A stretch of DNA of 44,705 bases from an uncultured Oscillospiraceae bacterium (GTDB taxonomy: Bacteria > Bacillota_A > Clostridia > Oscillospirales > Acutalibacteraceae). The notes below the pieces were generated by a model, which was given only the letters and a program-made list of their open reading frames with translations, made no database searches and was not told the origin of the DNA. Each line of letters opens with the position of its first letter. Positions within the stretch are counted from its first letter, which is position 1. The position numbers and the translations under genes are program-made. This document shows positions 1 to 8,700 of the stretch, one piece after another. The DNA is taken from positions 29,690 through 74,394 of the forward strand of contig CAJUTL010000013.1 of assembly GCA_910589395.1 (NCBI GenBank), read 5' to 3'.

Positions 1-13
1 CTCACTTTCCACC

Positions 14-121
14 TGTCATCCTGAGCGAAGCGAAGGATCTCGTCCTTGACCTTTTCCAGGGAATGAAGAGCGGGATTCTTCGTTAAGAAAGCTATAGCTT
101 TCTGCGTTCCTCAGAATGACA
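14..121. repeat. Dispersed palindromic repeat, family A, copy 1
   Basis: The ends are inverted complements (TGTCATCCTGAG at the left, CTCAGAATGACA at the right). The interior carries GCGAAGCGAAGGATCTCG and GATTCTTCG modules that are complementary to each other. Related copies lie at 33521-33615 and 44388-44482, with a decayed one near 37890-37933. No ORF is present. The structure is that of a small non-coding, MITE- or REP-like intergenic repeat. Confidence 0.75.
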
Positions 122-352
122 ATAAGGGAAACTCGCCCTTCTCTAACGACTAACAACTAACAGCCAACGACTAGTCTGCTAAACTATCATTAAGCAGTGT
201 CCTTCCAGTCGGGTCAGAAAGTATCTTCCCACACCAAGCAGGAACACGAGTGGCCGCGGCGCCTTGCCGCAAGCTACAATTTATCGCTCTGTCCTTGCCC
301 TTCCTTGCTCATTGCTCTTTCCTAATTTCTAATTCCTCATTGCCTGTGCCGG
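122..352. other. Intergenic repeat mosaic without a gene
   Basis: This stretch has short degenerate modules seen again in other gaps of the window: GTTAGTCGTTAG-like strings (here in reverse orientation), a GCTAAA...TTTAGC-like weak palindrome near 178-200, and ATTGCTCATTGC-like strings near 305-345. I see no gene, and no clear terminator for the carboxypeptidase gene that ends at 353. Confidence 0.5.
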
Positions 353-1513
353 TCACATGGTAAAAAAGCTTTGGAGCAGGTAGGGAAATACGGAGGAGAA
401 GGTGACCTCCTCCACATCGCCGGCGGCTGTGATCTCTATCTGGGCGGCGGCTTCTCCGCCAACGCGGTAAGTCACTTTGCCCACAATATCGCCTTTTCGC
501 ACAGGGGCTGTCAGCTCTTCGCTTAGCTCCACCTTTTGTTCCACCTTGCCCCGTTCCGCCGCCTTCATCAGCAGCTTCGGCATTTCGCCGATCTGCGCGG
601 TGACAGTCTCCTCCATACCGCCTGTCACCTTCACATCTTCCAGCGCGGGGGCCTCCGGGACCACTACCGCCCAGCCCGCGAAGCCGTAATCCAGTAAGGC
701 GGCCGCGTCCTGGAAGCGGTGGTCTGTGCTGTCCGCCCCCAGCACCACGGAGATCAACGCCAGAGAATCCCGCTCCGCTGTGGCGGTAATGCAGCTTCCC
801 GCCTGGGAGGTGGTGCCGGTTTTCAGGCCGGTAATGCCGGAATAGGAGCGGATCAGCTTGTTGGTATTCACCAGCTGTGTGGCCCCGTCCCGCACGTAGT
901 CGATCCAGGTCAGGGTATAGTCGAAAATCTTTTCGTGGGTAATCAGCTCCCGGCTCATCAAGGCCACGTCATGGGCACTTGTCACATGGCCCTCCTCGTC
1001 CAGGCCGTTGCAGTTCTTAAAAACAGTATCGTTCATGCCAAGCTCCGCGGCCTTTTCATTCATTCGCTGCACAAAGGCCGCTTCGCTGCCCGCCACATTT
1101 TCCGCCAGCACCACCGCCGCGTCGTTGGCGCTCATAATAACGGTGGCCTTCAGAAGATCGTCCACCGTCATGGTTTCCCCCTCCTTCAGCCAGATATCTG
1201 AGCCGCCCATGGAGGCCGCGTGGGCGGAGGCGGTCAGCGTATCCGTCAGGGAAAGCTGGCCGGCCTCGATGGCGTCAAAGGTCAGGCACAGGGTCATCAC
1301 CTTGGTAATGGAGGCACAGGGCCGCACCTCGTGAGAATTTTTTTCAAAAAGCACCTGTCCGCTGGAGGCCTCCATCAGCACCGCCGCCGGGGCGGTAAGG
1401 GACAAAGCGCCGTCTGTTTGCTCCGTTTCGGTTTCCCCCCGTACCGGAATGCCGGGAAGCACCGCGGCAACCATCAGGAGCAGCGCAAGAAGCAGAAAAA
1501 GCTTTTTCTTCAC
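353..1513 (-). CDS. D-alanyl-D-alanine carboxypeptidase (PBP5/DacF-like, peptidase S11)
   Basis: Secreted serine DD-carboxypeptidase that trims the terminal D-Ala from peptidoglycan stem peptides outside the membrane. A signal peptide (KKKLF followed by a long Leu/Ala stretch) precedes the three hallmark motifs in order: SITK (catalytic Ser and Lys), SAN (SxN) and KTG inside LKTGTTSQAGS. A C-terminal beta-rich region follows, as in PBP5/DacF enzymes, and the length (about 386 aa) is typical. The start chosen is GTG at 1513, because AAAGGA lies 8-9 nt upstream and gives a compact signal peptide. An in-frame ATG at 1522 touches the purine-rich site and looks too close to it. The gene stands alone, with repeats downstream. 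Which physiological paralogue it is (vegetative or sporulation DacF) cannot be decided here. Confidence 0.93.
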   Translation of the reverse strand: MKKKLFLLLALLLMVAAVLPGIPVRGETETEQTDGALSLTAPAAVLMEASSGQVLFEKNSHEVRPCASITKVMTLCLTFDAIEAGQLSLTDTLTASAHAASMGGSDIWLKEGETMTVDDLLKATVIMSANDAAVVLAENVAGSEAAFVQRMNEKAAELGMNDTVFKNCNGLDEEGHVTSAHDVALMSRELITHEKIFDYTLTWIDYVRDGATQLVNTNKLIRSYSGITGLKTGTTSQAGSCITATAERDSLALISVVLGADSTDHRFQDAAALLDYGFAGWAVVVPEAPALEDVKVTGGMEETVTAQIGEMPKLLMKAAERGKVEQKVELSEELTAPVRKGDIVGKVTYRVGGEAAAQIEITAAGDVEEVTFSSVFPYLLQSFFTM

Positions 1514-1650
1514 AGAGATCATCCTTTCTTTCCGGAGAGCTCCGCGACCACCGGGCTTCTCCGTTACAAGAGTATGCTCTCGCGCTTCAAAACAGACGTT
1601 TCAGAAAGAATTTCAGGAAGAAAAAATCCTAAAATGCCGACATAATCCTT

Positions 1651-1692
1651 AAAACAAATCAGGCGCCCTGGGAATAATTCCAAAGCACCTGA
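1651..1692 (-). terminator. Probable intrinsic terminator of the 1752-2879 gene
   Basis: TCAGG (1659-1663) pairs with CCTGA (1688-1692), and an inner GGAAT/ATTCC stem extends the imperfect hairpin. Read on the minus strand it is followed by a T-rich run (complement of the A-rich 1651-1658). It lies just past the stop codon at 1752. Confidence 0.55.
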
Positions 1693-1751
1693 CTGTTTCT
1701 TTACTTTTTCTGTAAAATGCAGAAGCTATCTTCCTGAAAGACAAAATCCGT

Positions 1752-2879
1752 TCACAGCATATAAGACTTTATCAGCACTTCATACCAGCCTGTTCTGTGA
1801 CAATAATTTATGATAACGATACCCGGAGCTGATGCAAGACTATAGGAAATTGATAATTGATCCGCAGTTTCAAAATCCTCAAAGTAATCCCTCAAAGACA
1901 AAAGATGTGTTTTGGCATATAAACCAATTACCTTAAGAGCCTTTTGCTGTGTGTCCCGTAGTGCCTGTTTCTTTGCCGCTACCTCATCCTCGTTTCCGTT
2001 ATCCTTGAACTGGAGACAATGCCGATTTGGGGGCTGGATCATATTGGGAAACATATCCAGAAACTCCTGATAGGTCAGCGCGCCCGCGGGCAGGTCATCG
2101 GGGGTGGGGTCTACAAAGCCCGGATCGGGGTCAGGCTTAGGACCGGGATCCGGATTGGGGCCAGGATCAGGCCCGGGGGCGGGGTTCGGATCAGGATCGG
2201 GGGTGGGAGTATCCGGCGTTACCTCTACCGTGGTGTTCACCAGAATGGGGTCGGCGTTTACCGCTACCTGGGCCACCTCACAGCGCTTTGCCGCGCTGCC
2301 GGGCTTCAGCTTGCCGTCACTGCCGTTTACCACCTTGTGGGTCACCGCCCACTGCATGGCTTCCTTCGCCCAGCGGGACACGGAACCGGAATCGGGGAAC
2401 TGGGAGAGAACATTTTCGTCAAAAGAAGTATCGTTCCCTGTTTTCTTGGCGTAATTGTACATGATAAGGGCCATCTGCTCCCGGGTCACGTTCTTTTCCG
2501 GGGCAAATTTTCCATCTCCCATACCTACGATCAAGCCGGCTTTCGTGGCCCATTCCACAGCAGCGGCATACCATTTGTCTTTCTTCACATCGGAAAAGCT
2601 GCTTTTCCCGGCCCAATCGGCCTTGTTGTAATTAGAGGTCTTGTTGGAAAGCACCTGCACGAACATGGCCCGCGTCATAGGCGCGTTGGGCGAAAAGGTG
2701 GTGGCCCCTGTGCCGCTAAAGAGCCCGTTTTCATAAGCATAGGTCACGGCGTTTTTATACCAGGCGTTGTCCGGTACATCTGTGAAAGGCGTACCCGCCG
2801 CGGAAGCGGGCAAAGCCGTCATGCTCAGCAAAAGCACCACGGTAAGAACAGCGGCGATCAGCCTTCGGTGTTGTTTCAT
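1752..2879 (-). CDS. SLH-domain cell-surface protein with Pro/Asp linker and unassigned C-terminal domain
   Basis: Secreted protein of 375 aa. An N-terminal signal peptide ends near ASAAG and is followed by three SLH repeats (about residues 28-205; cues FTDVP..WY, FSDVKKDKWY, RWAKEAMQWAV, and the TRAMF/TREQM motif ends). These normally bind pyruvylated secondary cell-wall polymers. A linker of roughly 45 residues made of Pro-Asp/Pro-Gly-Pro-Asp repeats leads to a C-terminal domain of about 110 aa that I do not recognise. It contains LTYQEFLDMFPN and two Cys residues. The start is the ATG at 2879, because GGAGG sits 8 nt upstream; an in-frame ATG 18 nt further up lacks a site. The protein is S-layer or wall attached, and its role is unknown. 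Confidence 0.85.
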   Translation of the reverse strand: MKQHRRLIAAVLTVVLLLSMTALPASAAGTPFTDVPDNAWYKNAVTYAYENGLFSGTGATTFSPNAPMTRAMFVQVLSNKTSNYNKADWAGKSSFSDVKKDKWYAAAVEWATKAGLIVGMGDGKFAPEKNVTREQMALIMYNYAKKTGNDTSFDENVLSQFPDSGSVSRWAKEAMQWAVTHKVVNGSDGKLKPGSAAKRCEVAQVAVNADPILVNTTVEVTPDTPTPDPDPNPAPGPDPGPNPDPGPKPDPDPGFVDPTPDDLPAGALTYQEFLDMFPNMIQPPNRHCLQFKDNGNEDEVAAKKQALRDTQQKALKVIGLYAKTHLLSLRDYFEDFETADQLSISYSLASAPGIVIINYCHRTGWYEVLIKSYML

Positions 2880-3127
2880 AATGAATCCCTCCGTCAATGT
2901 TTTTTATGCCGGTTTTTCTGATTTCAAGCATACACCACCGAACAGATATTTGCAAGATGTTTTTGGAATTATTATTCCTTCCTTTTGTAATTACTACAAA
3001 TCATTTTGGATTTCTATTCCCAAAATTTAGAATTCTTGTTTTCGCTTCCAAATGCCGCCCCCTGTTCCCTCCTCTGATAATCGGCGCGCCGACCTATGCT
3101 TCAAAAGCGTTTTTCTCCGGAATCTTA

Positions 3128-3178
3128 ACAAAAAAGCGAGAAAGAGGCCGAAAACTTTTCCGACCTCTTTCTTCGCTA
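3128..3178 (-). terminator. Intrinsic terminator downstream of spo0A
   Basis: On the minus strand GCGAAGAAAGAGG pairs with CCTCTTTCTCGC across an A/T loop, and TTTTTTGTT follows. It lies about 100 nt past the spo0A stop and separates spo0A from the SLH gene. The rest of 2880-3127 is A/T-rich and carries no gene. Confidence 0.85.
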
Positions 3179-3232
3179 TATTTTGCGTTCGTTTACAGTT
3201 AATTTACAAGAAGCTGTGGTATCACGTCATGG

Positions 3233-3254
3233 TTCGACAAAATATTCTGTCGAA
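3233..3254. promoter_or_regulatory. Inverted pair of Spo0A-box-like sites
   Basis: TTCGACA (3233-3239) and TGTCGAA (3248-3254) are exact inverted copies of the TGTCGAA core of the 0A box. They lie 20-40 nt beyond the spo0A stop codon and before its terminator. The match to the consensus is seen directly; function at this unusual position is inferred. Confidence 0.5.
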
Positions 3255-3274
3255 TTTATGCTACACTTGTCTTG

Positions 3275-4039
3275 TCATGAAGCGCTGGCCATCTGCAGGC
3301 AAAGCTTGTCGGCGATCATGGCGATAAATTCACTATTTGTGGGCTTTCCCCGGGTGTTGTGGATGGTATAGCCGAAGTAGGAGTTCAGCACATCCACATC
3401 ACCCCGATCCCACGCGACCTCGATGGCGTGGCGGATCGCGCGCTCCACACGGGAGCTGGTGGTATTGTATCGTTTTGCCACATTGGGATACAGCTGTTTT
3501 GTTACAGCATTGATGATCTCCGGATTTTCGATAGCCATGATAATGGAATCCCGCAAATAATGATAGCCTTTAATATGTGCAGGCACGCCGATCTGATGAA
3601 GGATCTCCGTGACCTGCATTTTTATTTCGGGGTGGTAGGGTTCGGACTCAAAGTGTTTGCCGCGTGCGGAATAAAGCGAAAGCATACGGTTCACCATTTC
3701 ACCCTTATCATATGGCGTCAGAGCAAAATAGGAGGCCCCGGCATTGATCACTTCCCGTTCCAGCATGGGTGTGGTATAGGAAGCCGTTACTATGTACATG
3801 GGCCTGTCGATAGAAGGGTCCTGCGCGACGGCATGGATCACGCCAATAGCATCCAGCCCCGGCATAAACAATTCCATCAGTACGATCTGCGGGCGTTCCT
3901 CCTTGATTTTTTCCAAAAGCAGATTGCCGTCCCGGGGGACAAAAACCGCTTTCCCGTTTCGCTGCAGCAGCTTTTGCACCGGTTCCCGGCTCCATTCGCC
4001 GTCTTCCGAACTAATTACAATTTTTGCTTCTTTTTCCAT
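3275..4039 (-). CDS. spo0A: Spo0A homologue, sporulation master regulator, with degenerate receiver domain
   Basis: The 254-aa length matches Spo0A. The C-terminal DNA-binding domain (about residues 140-250) is strongly conserved: IGVPAHIKGYHYLRD, SRVERAIRHAIEVAW and KPTNSEFIAMIADKL. This domain binds 0A boxes and controls sporulation and stationary-phase genes. The N-terminal receiver (residues 1-125) keeps the fold cues (MPGLD, the Thr of VTAS, GASYF) but departs at key sites. The phospho-accepting Asp of the usual LLDxxMP is Glu in LMELFMP, the acidic pair DD is replaced (SSED), and the invariant Lys of LKPFD is Thr in LTPYD. Normal phosphorelay activation is therefore doubtful. The start is ATG at 4039 with AGGAGG just upstream. 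A single 0A-box core at 4190 suggests autoregulation. The gene is monocistronic, with a terminator at 3128-3178. Confidence 0.95.
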   Translation of the reverse strand: MEKEAKIVISSEDGEWSREPVQKLLQRNGKAVFVPRDGNLLLEKIKEERPQIVLMELFMPGLDAIGVIHAVAQDPSIDRPMYIVTASYTTPMLEREVINAGASYFALTPYDKGEMVNRMLSLYSARGKHFESEPYHPEIKMQVTEILHQIGVPAHIKGYHYLRDSIIMAIENPEIINAVTKQLYPNVAKRYNTTSSRVERAIRHAIEVAWDRGDVDVLNSYFGYTIHNTRGKPTNSEFIAMIADKLCLQMASAS

Positions 4040-4189
4040 GGTAACCTCCTGAAAAATTATTGGCGTGAATGAAGTTTACCATAGTATGAAGCGTATCGCA
4101 AGAGGTTTAGCGGAAAAAACTAGAAATTTATCCTGACGAAAGAAGGCAAATATTGTCCTAAAAACAGAGAATATTGTGTTTCGATTCCT

Positions 4190-4196
4190 TTCGACA
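4190..4196. promoter_or_regulatory. Spo0A-box core upstream of spo0A
   Basis: TTCGACA (the reverse of TGTCGAA) lies about 150 nt upstream of the spo0A start in an A/T-rich leader. spo0A genes are commonly controlled by their own product, so this is a plausible autoregulatory site. It is a short motif and the identification rests on position. Confidence 0.4.
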
Positions 4197-4389
4197 CACT
4201 ACATATTGCGATTTTAATGGTATATGATAAGCCATATTTTTTTACAATCCAAAAAAACTCTGCACAAAAGCTTCTGAATTTTTTAGTAATTTTACCTTAG
4301 AAGCATTGACAAGCACAAAAACTTGTCATGCTTCTATCAATTGTGTTTCTCCGCAACTGTCAGCTTTGCTCAACAAGGGAAGCCAGGGA

Positions 4390-4559
4390 AACGTTGAATA
4401 AATCTGATGCGCATATTGCTCAGACAGATTTTTCGTCAAAACGGAGAGCTTGAGCACCGCCAATCAGACTATTTATGGTCTTGCGATTCGGCACGTTATG
4501 GCGGAAAACATGCAAGTTAAGATGCGTTCCAAGCCACCAGGCGTGATTTATTCAGCGGT
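4390..4559. mobile_element. MITE-like element abutting the sugar kinase gene
   Basis: TGAATAAATC (4395-4404) is repeated exactly in inverted orientation as GATTTATTCA (4545-4554), bounding a segment of about 160 bp with no gene. The flanking outer bases (AACG / CGGTT) are partly complementary. The right end contributes the stop codon of the neighbouring kinase gene at 4552. This fits a small non-autonomous element or an IS remnant; no transposase is present. The adjacent 4200-4389 is A/T-rich and otherwise empty. Confidence 0.45.
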
Positions 4560-5526
4560 TCCCTAGCAGAGGAAACGCTTTCCGACAGGCCTCGATCGCT
4601 TCCGTATCGGGCAAAGCCGGGATCGCCCCTGCCTTTGCGGCGCACATTGCACCCGCGGCGTTGGCAAAATCGATAAATTCCGAAAGTTCCGCCTCCGTAA
4701 GCCTTGCGGGGTGCTTTCCCGCCTGAACGAGCTTCGCCAGCAGGGCACCGAAAAAGCTATCGCCAGAGCCGGTGGTATCACACACCTTGGTATCATAGGT
4801 GTGCTTTCGCAGGGAAAATTCCTTTGTAAACGCGGCGCAGCCCTCCGGCCCCAAGGTCACCGTTACCAGAGAAACGCCCTGCCGAAGCAGTACCTCGGCC
4901 CCGGCCTCCAAGCCCTTCTCTCCTGTCAGTAAAGCAAGCTCTTCTTCCGATACCTTCATAATATCCGCTTTGCCGATGAGGCTTTGCATTCGCTTGACGC
5001 CTTCCGCCTGATCCTTCCACAGCGGAGGCCGCCAGTTAGGGTCATAGGCCGTAAGCTTCCCTTTGCTTTTTCCGTACTCCACCAGCTTCTCCACCGCCGA
5101 GCGAGAGGGCTCCGCCGTCAGCAGCAAGGAGCCGAAGCACAAAAGCTTGCAGTTCTCAATGAGGGAAAGGTCTGTTTCCTCAAAGGAAAGCCTGGTATCG
5201 GCCCCGGGGTCTCGATAAAAGCTGAAATCCCGGTCTCCCCGTTCGTTCAGCTGCACAAACGCGAGGGTAGTGGCATATTCCTGATCCTGAGAAAGCCCCG
5301 CCGTTTCCACGCCGCAGTTCCGCAGTGTGGAAACCAGGAAATCTCCAAACATATCCTTTCCTACGCGGCCTAAAAAGCCCGCCGTTACGCCGGCCCGCAC
5401 CGCCTGCACCGCCACATTGGCCGGGGCGCCGCCGGGATTTCTGGCAAACAGCAGCCTGCCGTCCTCCGTGGCTCCGGTAGGGGTAAAGTCAATGAGCAGC
5501 TCGCCCATGGATAAAAGCTCCGCCAT
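4552..5526 (-). CDS. PfkB-family carbohydrate kinase (probable fructokinase)
   Basis: Ribokinase/PfkB fold enzyme of 324 aa that phosphorylates a sugar with ATP in the cytoplasm. The N-terminal signature GGAPANVAVQAVRAG and the C-terminal signature DTTGSGDSFFGA (anion hole plus catalytic Asp) are both present, as is the N-terminal MGELLIDF strand common in fructokinases. The start is ATG at 5526, preceded by AGGAGG with 8 nt spacing; an in-frame ATG at 5592 has no such site. Fructose is the most likely substrate by resemblance, but 2-keto-3-deoxygluconate or another sugar is possible. No sugar transporter lies nearby. The stop codon falls within the terminal repeat of a MITE-like element, so the last residues may have been altered by its insertion. 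Confidence 0.9.
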   Translation of the reverse strand: MAELLSMGELLIDFTPTGATEDGRLLFARNPGGAPANVAVQAVRAGVTAGFLGRVGKDMFGDFLVSTLRNCGVETAGLSQDQEYATTLAFVQLNERGDRDFSFYRDPGADTRLSFEETDLSLIENCKLLCFGSLLLTAEPSRSAVEKLVEYGKSKGKLTAYDPNWRPPLWKDQAEGVKRMQSLIGKADIMKVSEEELALLTGEKGLEAGAEVLLRQGVSLVTVTLGPEGCAAFTKEFSLRKHTYDTKVCDTTGSGDSFFGALLAKLVQAGKHPARLTEAELSEFIDFANAAGAMCAAKAGAIPALPDTEAIEACRKAFPLLGNR

Positions 5527-5699
5527 ATCTGTTTCCTCCTGTTTTTGACCGGTTCGAACTCCGCACTTATCTATCCGGTCATTCAGATTCACGCGCCCAT
5601 TATATCGGATTTTTTTCAGTTTGGCAACGGGAAAATACTTTGGGCAACACCGTGCAATTTACAGCTGTCTTCTTAAGCGGTGCTGCCTTTTATAGAAAG

Positions 5700-5734
5700 C
5701 CGCAGCCCCCACACACTGTGTATGAGGGCTGCGG
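5700..5734 (-). terminator. Hairpin after the giant SLH gene
   Basis: CCGCAGCCC (from 5700) pairs with GGGCTGCGG (ending 5734), with an extra CACAC/GTGT stem and a short loop. It lies 31 nt beyond the stop codon at 5765. The U-run on the minus strand is weak (CTTTCT), so efficiency is uncertain. Confidence 0.55.
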
Positions 5735-5764
5735 GCTCTAAAAAATCACAAGCCTCTTCCGCTT

Positions 5765-8700
5765 TTACTGACCGACCTGTAAAATTTTATACTTCTTACA
5801 AAAGCGCATCAGGATTGAAGCCGCTTCCGCGCGGGTAAGCCTTCCGCCTGGAACCAGGGTGGAAGCTGTGCGCCCTGACAGCAGGCCCTCTTTCACGGCC
5901 CACGCAACATCTTCCCGAGCCCACCGGCTTATCTTTCCGCTGTCCGAATAGGAGGTTAAACCGGCCCGGCCGCTCACGTCAAAGTTTTTGTACGCCGCAA
6001 AGCGGCGCAAAATGGCTGCCGCCTGTTCCCTGGTAACATTGGCTCCCGGCGCGAAGGAGGTCTCGGTGAGTCCCGCTACGATCTCATTTTCCCTTGCCCA
6101 GGCAACTGCCTCGGTATACCATTTATTTGCGGGAACATCGGTAAAGCCGCTTTTTTCCTTTGGGGCGGGGCTTCCCTCCAGCCGCCATAACACGGCAACC
6201 AGCATGGCTCTGCTCAAAGGAGCGTCCGGGGCAAAACGCGTGGCGGAATCGCCTACCATCAGGCGATTCTCATAAACATAGCGGATCGCGTCCGTTCCCC
6301 AGTGCCCGGCAATATCCGTAAAAGGAAGCTCTCCAGGCTCAGCAGGGGAAAAGCCCGTTCCGGCGGCGGGATCCTTTGTCCAGTCCTCCGTATAATAGAA
6401 GAGAATCGCATCTCCGGCGGAAACAGGACAGGAGGTGATTCCCACCTTGGGCAATACCCGGTTGACCTGATACAGCCAGCCCGAATTTTTGCCGCCGGTA
6501 AACTCCGCCAGGGTAACGCCGTCCTTGGTCATGGAGCGTACATAGCCCTTTTCCGCCCCTGCCTGCGTGATCTCGCTGCCCTCCAGAGCCTTCAAAAAGG
6601 CGTGATACACCGTGCTGCCCTGGCGCACGGAAACAGCTTTTTCTCTGAGCCAATCGCCCGTATCACCGCGAATGGTCACCGTGACCGTGATCTCCGGATT
6701 GCCGGGAGCCGGTTCCACCGGCTTCTCCAGCTCTCCCTCTCCGGTGGCTCTGCCGGGTTTCACGGAGGTTTCGCTGAAATCATAGAAGTTATATGGCGTG
6801 CCCTCGGGCAGAGCCTCCGCTTTCGCCAGGGCTGCCAGAGCACGGAACGCCTGCTCTGTTGCCAGAGAATTATCGTCCCCTTCAAACTGGAAGCGGTCGG
6901 TTTCCGGATTCACATAGGAAAGCAGTCCGTCTACCAGGCTGGCGCCGCTGTCGGCGCTGCAATAGTCCGCCGGGTCTTCTCCCAGCGCAAGCAGACCCAA
7001 AATCATCATGGCATCGGAATTGGCGCTGCCCAGAGAACCGGTTTCACTGAAAGCGGCAGGAACCGCCGCTCGTATTTTTTCGATCAGTTCCCGTGCTGTT
7101 TCATATTCCTCCACATACTCTGCCAGAGCCGCCAGCGCCGCCCCGGCAGTATCGGGATCGGAATAGGCCGCACCCTGCCAGGTGTAACCGAACAGCCCCT
7201 CTCCCACGTTTGCGGACAGCAGCTCCAGGAGCCCGTTGATTTGTGTCTTGCTCAGCACCACGTTCCCCTGCCGTGCCGCCAGCAGGATCCACGGGGCGGC
7301 GTAATAACCGCCGGAGATCAGCTGCATTCCGGCAAGCTTTTGGGCGTTGTCGATCCGGCTGTTGCTGTTGGCCGGATAAAGCTGGGTGCTGTCTACTCCC
7401 ATGGCCCGCAGAACGATCTCCAGCCGGGCCCGGTCTCCGGCAGAGGCCGAGGAACTTCCCGCCTCTGAAACCAGCAAATTCAGCGCGTTCTGCCAGGCCG
7501 TCTCCGAGGTCTTCGCGGTTTTGCCCGGCAAACCGGCGTACACCGCCATATCCATCACCGTCCAGCCGTCGCTGCTTTCCGTATACGAAGCGGCGATGGT
7601 ATCCATCAGCCCGGAAACGGCAGAAGCGTCTGCCGGCAGCAGTACGGTAACCGTTTTGTGGCAGAAATTTCCCTGAGGATCTGTCAGAGTTACAAGGACC
7701 CGCACGGCCTTGGTCGCCGCCGTATCATTGGCCTTTCCCAGTGTCAAATCGCTGCCGCCGGTCAGAAATTCGCCGGACGCCTCGTAGCTGACCGTGATAC
7801 CTGCTCCGGGGGCCTCGCCCACCTTCAGCAGAGAGATCGCCTCTCCAGGGGCGGCGTCCACCTTCACACTTTCGGCATATTTTTCCGCTTCCCGCTTCAG
7901 TTCCTCACTGAGAGGCAGATCGACGCCAAACATTTCATAAAGCTTTGCCCCGGTAGCCGCCCTGGTGATCAGGGTCATCTGTGCCAGTACTTCCTTTTGG
8001 GCTTCGCTGGCATAGTCCGTACCGTTGCCGATCAGGTTAATTTGCGTGCCGTCCGGCTGGGTGCAGTTGCCGTAAGCGTTGCGGACCGTGATCTGGTTTT
8101 CCACGCCGGTGATGGCACCGTTCAAAATTCCGGCAAAGCCGCCGTGATAGCCTGTACCGCTGCTGCCGGTCACAGTGACCTGCCCGGCGGAGATCACATT
8201 CTCTGCCGCGCTGAGAGAACCGGAAAAGCCGCCGGTATAGGATTCTCCCGAAACATCACCCAGGCTGTAGCAATTTCGGATCGTGCCGGAGGAGGAACCC
8301 ACAAAGCCGCCTACCGTGCTTTTTCCGATCACAGTCCCCTCGGCGTGGCTGTCATAAATACTGCCGTTGTAAGAGCGTCCCGCAAGCCCGCCTGCCGCGG
8401 AGGCATTTTCCGCCGTCACCGCGCCGAAAGCGCTGCTTTTCGTGATCACGCCGTTATTTTCCCCTACAAGCCCGCCAACGGCGCTGTCTGTCCCGGTAAC
8501 GGCTACATCGGCGGTGCATTTATCCACAGAAGAGGAAACAGAAAACATGGTTTCCTCATCGTAAGCGCCGTCATTCAAGCCGATCAGTCCGCCGGCCTGC
8601 GCCGTACCGCTGACAGTACCGGATACGGTGCAGTTTCCGATCAGGCACGCCACCTGCTTGCCCGCGTCACTTTGATCCAGCACCACCTGGACCCAGCCCG

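Noticed and set aside
2095..2230. Tandem repeat or CRISPR-like array in the small SLH gene
   Set aside because: The repetition is a codon-level consequence of a Pro-Asp/Pro-Gly-Pro-Asp linker; there are no spacers.
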